DNA from: a virus | Strand: one strand, 5' to 3' | DNA: 64,000 bases | Virus record (IMG/VR): IMGVR_UViG_3300037504_000682 | Coordinates: 35,176-99,175 of that record | In this document: one piece after another, positions 32,201 to 37,717 of the stretch | How the letters are laid out: every line of letters starts with the position of its first letter | Numbering within the stretch: position 1 is the first letter of the stretch | Program-made: the position numbers and the translations under genes | Notes under the pieces: model-generated | What the model was told of the DNA's origin: nothing | The model's input: the letters and a program-made list of their open reading frames with translations, nothing else | Database searches by the model: none

Positions 32201-33592
32201 GAGGTTCACGCCGATGCGGCCTACCAGGCGGCCGGGGCTAACGTGCCCCGCTTCAAGTTGTACGACACCCCCGCCGGCCCGGTCAAGTTGGCCGAGTTCA
32301 TCGAGGGCGAGGTGCTGGGCGACGTGCTAAAGAAGGGCGGGGCCCGGGCCAAGAAGGCAAGAGAGGCGATGAAGGAGAATTTTGGGGCCGACGCGCTGTT
32401 TGGCAATCGGGACGTGATAGGCGCGGACTACGACAACGTCCTGGTTGATAAGTCTGGCCGGGTCTGGCGCATCGACAATGGCGGGTCGTTCAGGTTCCGG
32501 GCAATGGGCGAGCGAAAGACCGACTGGGACGATTACCCTCTTGAGTTCTGGTCGATGCGAGACAAGCAATACAGGCAGGTTCACGATTTGTTTGGCGACC
32601 TGGACTTTTATTCCATCTCCGACCAGGTAATGGAGCTAAAGCGCCGGCGGGAGGCAATCCTGGCCGCCGTGCCGGAGGAGGTCCGGGACGTGCTGGATCG
32701 CCGGCTGCGAAACATCACGGATATGGCCACCACCGGCCAGGCGATGCAGGGCGATGATTTCCAGGTCGACTATGCCGACGGAATGAGCCGGCAGCGAATG
32801 GAGATGCGCAAGGGCGGGCTGACTGATCAGATGCCCCTGGCGATGGGGATTAAGGGATACGAGAAGGCCAGCGCCAAGAAGCGTTACAAAGGGGCTGTGA
32901 ATACCAGCGCGGTCTACGACGAACAGGGCCGACAGTTCGACCGGCTGCGGGGTGGGAACTCACTGATCGGCCAACTTAAGGGCTTTGTGAACAAGGCCGG
33001 CGGTAATTATGACCTGGTCGTCAAGTGGGCCAGCGAACAGGCCGGCAGTAGCTGGTCGCCGGCATCTCAGGCGCTGAAATACCACGTGGTCCAACAGATG
33101 AACAAGGCCGAAAAGCTGTTCTGGTGGCGAGATGGCAAATCAAAAGCCGAGAAGTATTATAAATCCATAGCCAGCGATAAGGCTGCCTATGATAAAACCT
33201 TCCAGGCCCTGCACGCCTTTACCCAGGAGATGTTGACCAGAATGGACCTGCCGAATAAGACAGAAAGAGATACAATCTTCTTGCTCAGATCGGAGGCGTC
33301 CAATATTTTGAGCAGGAACGGGATAAAACCGGGAGACACAGGGGCCACGATGCCCCGGGGGGCCATTGAGAGTACATCTGTTTTTGGAGGGGTGTACATC
33401 GGGGGCTCGGAGCTAACTCGACAAGAGGTCCCTTTGCATCGGATAATCGCGCCGTATTTTATGGAAAGGGTCCCAGGCAGCGGGGTAAGTATGTTCTACG
33501 GTGACAACGAAAATGAATTCGTGGTCATTCTCGGGGGCGACCTGCCATTCGACTACGTTGGCAGAAATAACGGGTCGGTTGTCATTGACTGA
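29228..33592 (+). CDS. Giant MuF polyvalent protein: MuF, Nudix, acetyltransferase-like, kinase-like and ADP-ribosyltransferase domains
   Basis: This 1,454-residue protein joins several enzymes to a capsid protein. Residues about 1-330 are MuF (head morphogenesis; RTCLACLALDGTIW near 276-289, then DRCS). About 435-565 is a Nudix hydrolase; its box runs GKMNNSKEHPVQTALMEVEE and ETG. About 585-690 and 760-885 look like GNAT-type or related folds. About 955-1135 is a kinase-like region (GNRDVIGADYDNVLVD, RIDNGGSF). The C-terminus, about 1305-1454, shows R-S-E type ADP-ribosyltransferase motifs: LLRSEAS, ESTSVF and ENEFVV. MuF proteins are packaged, so this is probably injected with the DNA to modify host targets. 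Confidence 0.8.
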   Translation: MPDPLVVQLANQFREQLDGRANEAIEQMAGEWLKVEERLKADIELLAAELAAAPGEVKLSPMTETVKLMQEAGYAPDYILQLLATQGIFEIPEVPQPQAKQLKDWQLAQLRRYVRLLVQVQAEIARFTGQTAAPIIEQLQADAAYEGIQNALTMIEASVSSAGGSTVDLAFDQLNTAAVENIVAIAGAGRPLGDLLQAAYPLSANGITNELVYGTAKGQNPRKTARSIIENGLAQGLNHMLLVARDQQVRAVRESARQQYARAGIEGYRRLAAKQARTCLACLALDGTIWPTSELMALHPQDRCSMLPLVPGFEPVQFETGPEWFMKQPASVQKEMMGPGKYELWKAGGFEFDQLATIKPNRTWGPSAQVTTLKDLQRGRGGFRPPGSPTPAQPRPPTGPVAPGPSPLPGLDHEALMIKDLHQLGPDWGEQTNWKNQSYGGILFDDQGRVLLRKPTGEFGGYAWTFPKGKMNNSKEHPVQTALMEVEEETGHDGQIIGLVPGQFKGDTGQTNFFLMKSNSWDRSLMDDETERLVWATPEEAKKLIRQGANEKGVKRDLAVLEAATKAHGDLLSGEATNDYLFDQKGPVVITNFSQPLLDHIEKQAGQISHQNKMELLVTKADIGKSGTKGIVVLDSDGSLKALATYDDKSSDYVYVHNAWGDTVTNGKTLLINLGQIAAKDGRGIILTPKASKVKQSAPKVGYKSTDDGGPVTPGSFYLESDWMKEWKKAPTKFKPPSPRPLPPEPKGYDRKTIPPTDAKLTGEIKELAQADFGDPLALKGAQVAADKIAGGQKGFMYASDTGKLKGVISYEEQGSIIKVGSAGFSDFETNLAGLQDVVKIAKQAGKDFVTFAPKGPILDQYLKWGFEVNTAYGNGASLILKKQNFDEWLGDPAKYGKEHRSSLEPTPSGSYSPPPQPTSSGYKATPRPRDPDPLPDPAPLPDPDDFPPDPAVLTVVRKLGGSTGAELVEDVVTGRRYVRKRGGSPDHILEEVHADAAYQAAGANVPRFKLYDTPAGPVKLAEFIEGEVLGDVLKKGGARAKKAREAMKENFGADALFGNRDVIGADYDNVLVDKSGRVWRIDNGGSFRFRAMGERKTDWDDYPLEFWSMRDKQYRQVHDLFGDLDFYSISDQVMELKRRREAILAAVPEEVRDVLDRRLRNITDMATTGQAMQGDDFQVDYADGMSRQRMEMRKGGLTDQMPLAMGIKGYEKASAKKRYKGAVNTSAVYDEQGRQFDRLRGGNSLIGQLKGFVNKAGGNYDLVVKWASEQAGSSWSPASQALKYHVVQQMNKAEKLFWWRDGKSKAEKYYKSIASDKAAYDKTFQALHAFTQEMLTRMDLPNKTERDTIFLLRSEASNILSRNGIKPGDTGATMPRGAIESTSVFGGVYIGGSELTRQEVPLHRIIAPYFMERVPGSGVSMFYGDNENEFVVILGGDLPFDYVGRNNGSVVID

Positions 33593-33643
33593 GTTTGCAA
33601 CGCTCGTTACAAACTCGAAATCGCCGGCCGGCTGTGATATACT
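33591..33643 (+). promoter_or_regulatory. Near-leaderless promoter with extended AACGNNCGTT dyad
   Basis: GAGTTTG-CAACGCTCGTTA-CAAACTC (33591-33616) is a nearly perfect 26-base dyad centred on the AACGNNCGTT core. Downstream is the extended -10 TGATATACT (33635-33643). ATG 33653 lies only nine bases past the -10, so the message should be leaderless or almost so. It separates the MuF transcript from the next gene. Confidence 0.6.
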
Positions 33644-33652
33644 GAGGGTACG

Positions 33653-33973
33653 ATGAAAATCACCGATGCCAGATGGACCGAAGCCAGCAACGGCCTGCCG
33701 CTGCTGAAACTGAAAATCAACGGAGTAGAGGTCATCATCGACCCGGCCCAGAAAGCGATTTCTGAAGGAGTAGTGTTTTTGACGACGCCGCCCGAACATC
33801 TTGACCTGCTGCCGGAGATTACCATCCCGGGGGACAAGAGCGACAACCGGGGCTCGATCACCACCAACCAGGCCACAAGAGACAGGAGGATACTCAGGCT
33901 GACCAAGGAGTTCCTGGAGGCCGCCCAGAAGGACGATTTCGAGCCGGGGCCGGTGGCCCTGGAGGAAGAGTAA
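33653..33973 (+). CDS. Small hypothetical protein under its own operator
   Basis: The 106-residue product is acidic, beta-rich at the start (LKLKINGVEVIIDP) and helical at the end. It has its own promoter, operator-like dyad and terminator, so it is a single-gene unit between MuF and the accessory island. It may be an immunity or regulator protein linked to the polyvalent protein, but there is no direct evidence. Confidence 0.6.
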   Translation: MKITDARWTEASNGLPLLKLKINGVEVIIDPAQKAISEGVVFLTTPPEHLDLLPEITIPGDKSDNRGSITTNQATRDRRILRLTKEFLEAAQKDDFEPGPVALEEE

Positions 33974-33999
33974 AGCCGGGGGCAAGCCCGGCTTTTTTT
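33973..33999 (+). terminator. Intrinsic terminator
   Basis: AAGCCGGG (33973-33980) pairs with CCCGGCTT (33987-33994) and is followed by a T run. It isolates the accessory island from the MuF region. Confidence 0.85.
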
Positions 34000-34017
34000 A
34001 TTCCTTAGAGAAAATGG

Positions 34018-34292
34018 ATGGCCTTATTTGAGAATAGGCCGACTTGTTTTGTCTGGCCTGGCGGGAAAAATAGGCCGGCTTATAGTGGTCGCTATTTCTC
34101 GGGTGGCCGGAGAGAAATAGAGAGGGTTATAGTTCGACTTGTTTGTCTCGGGTCGCCCGAGAAATTAGCGGAGCTTGTTTGGGAATGAAGGGGCGTTAAT
34201 TTGTGGCCGGGTGGAGAGAAATTAACGATCGGTAAAGGGAGGATAGAGTAGCTTGTTTTATCTGGTCACCAGGGCCTGGCGACCAGAGTTTA
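34018..34292. repeat. Second cluster of hairpin repeats upstream of the CRISPR array
   Basis: About five units related to the 21.3-kb array lie here at spacings of about 47-57 bases. They share ATAGGCCGGCTT and the hairpin pairs CTATTTCTC/GAGAAATAG (34092-34120), GTTAATTT/AAATTAAC (34195-34226) and CTGGTC/GACCAG (34262-34286). They are less regular than the first cluster. No gene is present. They may be origin-like iterons or binding nodes, and they directly abut the CRISPR promoter. Confidence 0.65.
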
Positions 34293-34339
34293 GAACGCGT
34301 GTTCAAAACTGTACAGCGGACTCCTCGGTATGGTAAAAT
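34293..34339 (+). promoter_or_regulatory. Likely CRISPR leader promoter with LexA-like box
   Basis: GAACGCGTGTTC (34293-34304) fits both GAACNNNNGTTC, a Gram-positive-type SOS box, and nearly the AACGNNCGTT motif. TGTACA and, after 18 bases, the extended -10 TGGTAAAAT (34331-34339) follow. Transcription would start near 34346, running into the array at 34374. Confidence 0.5.
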
Positions 34340-34343
34340 GGGA

Positions 34344-34614
34344 TGGAAGTGTAACCCAACCGGCAACCGAAGTCTATTCCCCACACGCGTGGGGGTGAAC
34401 CGAGAACCCGCTGCGGCCGGATGAGCAGGAATCAGCTATTCCCCACACGCGTGGGGGTGAACCGGGCCAGCAGCTGGCCGGGGCGGCCTGGGCCAAGCTA
34501 TTCCCCACACGCGTGGGGGTGAACCGGGGTCCCCGCTTTTGGCCAGTTCGGTCGCGAACTATTCCCTACATACGTGGGGGCGGCGGGTTACACAACGAGA
34601 CTGGAAGTGTAACC
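34344..34614. repeat. GTGTAACC repeats bracketing the CRISPR array
   Basis: TGGAAGTGTAACC occurs at 34344-34356 and again at 34602-34614, as a direct repeat on either side of the array. In addition GGTTACAC (34586-34593) pairs with GTGTAACC (34607-34614) to form an eight-base-pair hairpin just after the last repeat. The direct repeats may mark insertion of the array, or sites for a regulator. Confidence 0.7.
34374..34587 (+). CRISPR. Mini-CRISPR array, type I-E-like repeat, three spacers, no cas genes
   Basis: Three identical 29-base repeats (34374-34402, 34436-34464, 34498-34526) and a fourth degenerate one (34559-34587) flank spacers of 33, 33 and 32 bases (34403-34435, 34465-34497, 34527-34558). 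The repeat begins CTATTCCCCACACGCG and ends GGGTGAACCG, with a CCCCAC/GTGGGG stem, the hallmark of type I-E repeats. Decay of the last repeat puts the leader on the left, in line with the promoter at 34331. No Cas-like protein is encoded in the window, so it would depend on host Cas proteins. Confidence 0.93.
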
Positions 34615-34630
34615 GATACTTGGAGGGGAA

Positions 34631-35215
34631 ATGGCGGAAATCGGCGAGGAGAGACGTATCACAGAGCGCGATGTAATCCAGGTTCGCAAGAAGATCGACA
34701 CCGTCTTGCAAAAAGCCCTGGCGGGCTATGAAACCGACTTCAAGGATTCGGGCGGATATGTGAAGTGGGGCGAGGTTCAACAAGCGGTACATGAGGCGTT
34801 GGGTGATTTCTGGTCAAGGGCAGATCCGGAAATTTGGTTTGACGCAGCCCGGCCGACCATTGTTTGCCTTTGTGGGTCGACCAGGTTCTGGCGGGAATTC
34901 CAGCGGGCCAGCCTGCGCGAAACGATGGCCGGCAAAATCGTCCTGAGCATCGGGGCGGCCACCGGCACCGACGATGAACACTTCGGCAATCTTCCCCAAG
35001 AAGAGTATGACCGGATAAAGGTAGAGCTTGACGAGCTACACCTGAGAAAGATCGACCTGGCGGACGAGGTTCTGATCCTGAATGTCGACGGATACATCGG
35101 CGAGTCGACTGGTCGAGAGTTGGCCTACGCTAGGCGGGCCGGCAAGTTCGTGAGGTTTCTTGAGGATCATCCTGGGATTGGGGGAACGATAAAGGGGGAA
35201 AGGACTGACCAATGA
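34631..35215 (+). CDS. Nucleoside 2-deoxyribosyltransferase-like protein
   Basis: The 194-residue protein has an N-terminal helical region (about 1-70) and a C-terminal Rossmann-like domain. TIVCLCGSTRFWREFQ (about 77-92) and LNVDGYIGESTGRELAYARR (about 153-172) match the nucleoside deoxyribosyltransferase/DUF4406 fold, with the substrate glutamate in GESTGRE. The family cleaves or exchanges N-glycosidic bonds in nucleosides and NAD-like molecules. It begins 43 bases after the CRISPR array and probably shares its transcript. Phage versions may alter nucleotide pools. Confidence 0.75.
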   Translation: MAEIGEERRITERDVIQVRKKIDTVLQKALAGYETDFKDSGGYVKWGEVQQAVHEALGDFWSRADPEIWFDAARPTIVCLCGSTRFWREFQRASLRETMAGKIVLSIGAATGTDDEHFGNLPQEEYDRIKVELDELHLRKIDLADEVLILNVDGYIGESTGRELAYARRAGKFVRFLEDHPGIGGTIKGERTDQ

Positions 35216-35568
35216 ACAACGAAGAACCAACCACCTGGGCCATAATCGAACTTATGGGCCATCAAAAAATAGCCGGCCGCTACAGCGAGCGCGGGGCCAT
35301 GCACCGCGTCGACGTCCCCGGCGATGGGGATGAATTTAGATTCACCCGGCTTTACTCGCCCCAGGCCATCTACTCGATCACCTTCGTTGACGAGCAAGCG
35401 GCCCGGATGGCGGCCAGGGCGCTGGAGGTGCAGCCGATCACGATCTGGGAGGTCAACCAGGAAATTCGCCGGCTGGCAGCTCCGGCTGAATCAGGCGACG
35501 TGCTGGATGAGTACGTCGAGCACGAAGACTACGACTACGACGACGATTATGAGGGAGTGCCGTTTTAG
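35212..35568 (+). CDS. Acidic hypothetical protein
   Basis: The 118-residue protein is coupled to the deoxyribosyltransferase-like gene (ATGA). It ends in an extremely acidic tail (EYVEHEDYDYDDDYEGV). Such DNA-mimic-like tails occur in some inhibitor proteins, but the rest gives no clue. No family recognised. Confidence 0.6.
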   Translation: MNNEEPTTWAIIELMGHQKIAGRYSERGAMHRVDVPGDGDEFRFTRLYSPQAIYSITFVDEQAARMAARALEVQPITIWEVNQEIRRLAAPAESGDVLDEYVEHEDYDYDDDYEGVPF

Positions 35569-36176
35569 TGGACAAAGGTGCCACGGTCGTTTTCGGTCCA
35601 ATATTGAAAGACCAGGAAGGCTCATACCCAATGAAGCTAATCGTAATCCCCAGGGAAAAGACTATCATCGAAGTACCCGACGAAGTCCGGCCGGCGCTCT
35701 GCCTCGACCTGGACGGCACGGTCCGCTACAGCAAAAACGGCGAATTCATCAACCGGCCGGAGGACATCGACCTCTTCGATGGCGTCGAGGAGAAAATCTG
35801 GCAGTACCGAGACGACGGCTATCTGATCTTCGGGATCACCAACCAGGGCGGGGTCGCCTTCGGCTACAAAACCCCGGCCGGCTGCGAGGCTGAGATCGAG
35901 GCCACTTGCAACCTATTTGAGCGCAACCCGTTTCACATCATCAAATCCAGCTACCACCATCCCAAGGGGACGGTCGAGCCGTACAACTACCGGTCGCTGC
36001 TGCGGAAGCCGGACATCGGGATGCTGGCCCTGTGCGAGGTCGACGCCTGGCAGGCCGGCTATGTGGTCGACTGGGACCGGAGCCTCTTTGTGGGTGACCG
36101 GCCGGAGGACCAGGAGTGTGCCGAGTGGGCCGGGATCGAGTTCCGGTGGGCCGGTGAGTTTTTCGGGAGGGAGTGA
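35568..36176 (+). CDS. HAD-superfamily phosphatase
   Basis: The 202-residue protein has the HAD motifs LDLDGTVRYS (about 46-55), FGITNQGGV (about 87-95) and GDRPED (about 178-183), as in histidinol-phosphatase/polynucleotide 3'-phosphatase relatives. GTG 35568 overlaps the upstream stop (TAGTG); ATG 35631 with AGGAAGG upstream would give 181 residues and is equally plausible. Substrate unknown. With the neighbouring deoxyribosyltransferase-like gene it suggests nucleotide or end-processing work. Confidence 0.8.
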   Translation: MDKGATVVFGPILKDQEGSYPMKLIVIPREKTIIEVPDEVRPALCLDLDGTVRYSKNGEFINRPEDIDLFDGVEEKIWQYRDDGYLIFGITNQGGVAFGYKTPAGCEAEIEATCNLFERNPFHIIKSSYHHPKGTVEPYNYRSLLRKPDIGMLALCEVDAWQAGYVVDWDRSLFVGDRPEDQECAEWAGIEFRWAGEFFGRE

Positions 36177-36183
36177 AACCAAA

Positions 36184-36426
36184 GTGCCAGCCGAGCAATA
36201 CTTGATTGACTACAGAGCCGTTCACGGCGAATATCCAGAATGGTATTATGAGCAACAGGCCGATTGTTGGTGCTGTGCCTACGGGTGCAGCGACCATCAG
36301 GGCAATCTGTTGCCCAACGCCTGCGACTGCTGTACGGGGCAGTGCGATTGCCCGTGTCACCAAAAGCAGCTTGAGCCCAGCAGGGTAGAAGCCGCCCCAC
36401 GAGACAGGGACCCCGGCCAGGAATAA
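36184..36426 (+). CDS. Cysteine-rich small protein
   Basis: GTG 36184 gives 80 residues, with twelve cysteines and several histidines clustered in DCWCCAYGCSDHQGN and CDCCTGQCDCPCH. This density suggests two metal clusters or zinc sites. The start is weak, GAGGGAG lying about ten bases upstream. It is the last gene before a 430-base gene-free stretch. No family recognised. Confidence 0.55.
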   Translation: MPAEQYLIDYRAVHGEYPEWYYEQQADCWCCAYGCSDHQGNLLPNACDCCTGQCDCPCHQKQLEPSRVEAAPRDRDPGQE

Positions 36427-36464
36427 ATGCCGGCACCGCCAGCCGCACGGCGACCGGACGCCTA

Positions 36465-36814
36465 CCGCAGGGGGCTTGACCTGCGGCGTAATTCTACCCG
36501 TTCACATAGATAGCAGTGTAGCACCGAGAGCGACGGCCGGGAGAGGTGCGGCCCCGGCCGTCTTGAGGCCAACCGGGAGCATTATCCCGTCGTCGGCTGG
36601 CATACCTGACAGAAACGTATGCTGGTTGTTATCCTCCCAACCAATAGGATGAGGTTGGCAAGCGTTCGGAACAGTTTGCGCGGCCGGAAAAGGAACTCCC
36701 GTTTTAAGTGCCTGTGACGGATACAGACCACCCAGTTATGGCGTTCTGTGATAAAAACGCCAGAAACCAAAACGGCCGCCCTGTGACCACCGAAGCCCCG
36801 CGCGGCGCGCGGGG
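36465..36814. ncRNA. Gene-free stretch with five strong hairpins; candidate structured RNA
   Basis: Between 36427 and 36863 I see no convincing gene, only perfect stems: CCGCAGG/CCTGCGG (36465-36486), GACGGCCGGG/CCCGGCCGTC (36532-36562), CCAACC/GGTTGG (36637-36658), TGGCGTT/AACGCCA (36739-36762) and CCCCGCGC/GCGCGGGG (36796-36814). Around 36624-36658 three pairings compete (GGTTG/CAACC, ATCCT/AGGAT, CCAACC/GGTTGG), which would suit a switch. Strand is uncertain. No clear promoter was found. A decayed gene is the main alternative. Confidence 0.4.
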
Positions 36815-36863
36815 TCAGATGGAGGTAGGTGGCGCGGGGCGGCCCATCAGAAGGAGAGGCTTA

Positions 36864-37118
36864 ATGTATCCACCAAAACCAACTCACATCTACATCGGCC
36901 GGGACGCCGGCGGCTGCTGCCTGGCCATCCGAAACGACTATGGCGACAAAGACACCGGCCAGAATGTGGCCCAAATGATAGAGAGCGGCCTGGCCGTCGA
37001 GCGGGTCGACTGGGAAACCTACGTTGGCAAGGTCTCCAACGAACCGACCTTTATGAACTGTAACTGCAAGCCGCCTGAGCCGGAGCCCGAGTTGCAGCCG
37101 GCGCTGTTTGCGGACTAA
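36864..37118 (+). CDS. Small Cys-containing hypothetical protein
   Basis: ATG 36864 lies after AAGGAGAGG, giving 84 residues. It begins MYPPKPTHIYIGRDAGGCC and ends in a proline/glutamate-rich tail after MNCNCKPP. The ribosome site is strong, so the gene is likely real. No family recognised. Confidence 0.6.
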   Translation: MYPPKPTHIYIGRDAGGCCLAIRNDYGDKDTGQNVAQMIESGLAVERVDWETYVGKVSNEPTFMNCNCKPPEPEPELQPALFAD

Positions 37119-37133
37119 TTAGGAGTGAGCGTT

Positions 37134-37340
37134 ATGGAACCGACCATATTCTACCGTATTGAAACCCTGGTCCAAGCGGCTGCTTGGACCTCAATAACTG
37201 AGGTCGACCGCGTTGAGCCGATAGAAGACGAGGCCAAAGCTCAAGAGCTCTTCGAGGTCGCCAAGAAGCTAAAACGCCCCAACGACTGGCCGGTCCGGTT
37301 GGTCAAGGTCACCGAAGAGGTACTGGAGATCAGCGAATGA
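37134..37340 (+). CDS. Small hypothetical protein
   Basis: ATG 37134 follows TAGGAGTGAG and gives 68 residues; a GTG three codons earlier is possible. The sequence is acidic and helical in the middle (EDEAKAQELFEVAKKLKR). It ends in an ATGA overlap with the next gene. No family recognised. Confidence 0.6.
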   Translation: MEPTIFYRIETLVQAAAWTSITEVDRVEPIEDEAKAQELFEVAKKLKRPNDWPVRLVKVTEEVLEISE

Positions 37341-37717
37341 CCACCCTCAAGCCCTACATCGCCTACCCTGAGCATTACGGTCCTCACCACGCCGCCGCTC
37401 TGGTCCTGGCCACCTCCGTCAGGGAGGCCAAACGGTTGGCCTGGCGGCGCAGCTGGTTGCCGGACGAGTGCGACGGCTGGACCGATCTGGCCGTCCGGCT
37501 GTTTCGGCCTGCGGACCGCGCCCTGCCATTGGCCGACCAGGATAAGCTGGCCGCCGGCATCCCTCACGTGGTCGAAAGCCCGGCCTACTGCCAGTCCTGT
37601 GAGCAGTGGGGCTGCGGGGTGACTGAGGACGGCCGGTGCTGTCATTGTAATGAGTATCCCGGCGATGAGTTAGTGGGGTTGTTTGGTGGACAGAAAGAAG
37701 AAGCAGGAGATGCATGA
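37337..37717 (+). CDS. Hypothetical protein with C-terminal zinc-ribbon-like Cys pairs
   Basis: The 126-residue product has CQSCEQWGC and CCHCNEYP near the C-terminus (about 84-107), forming a likely zinc ribbon. The N-terminal part (YPEHYGPHHAAALVLATSVREA) resembles small phage proteins of unknown role. It overlaps the cytosine methylase start by eight bases. Confidence 0.6.
   Translation: MTTLKPYIAYPEHYGPHHAAALVLATSVREAKRLAWRRSWLPDECDGWTDLAVRLFRPADRALPLADQDKLAAGIPHVVESPAYCQSCEQWGCGVTEDGRCCHCNEYPGDELVGLFGGQKEEAGDA

Noticed and set aside
34374-34587. Self-targeting spacers
   Set aside because: Only chance matches of about 10-12 bases were found in the window, for example near 54015 for spacer 2; none extends.
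36427-36513. 28-codon ORF at the start of the gene-free stretch
   Set aside because: No ribosome site and Arg/Pro/Ala composition typical of chance GC-rich frames.
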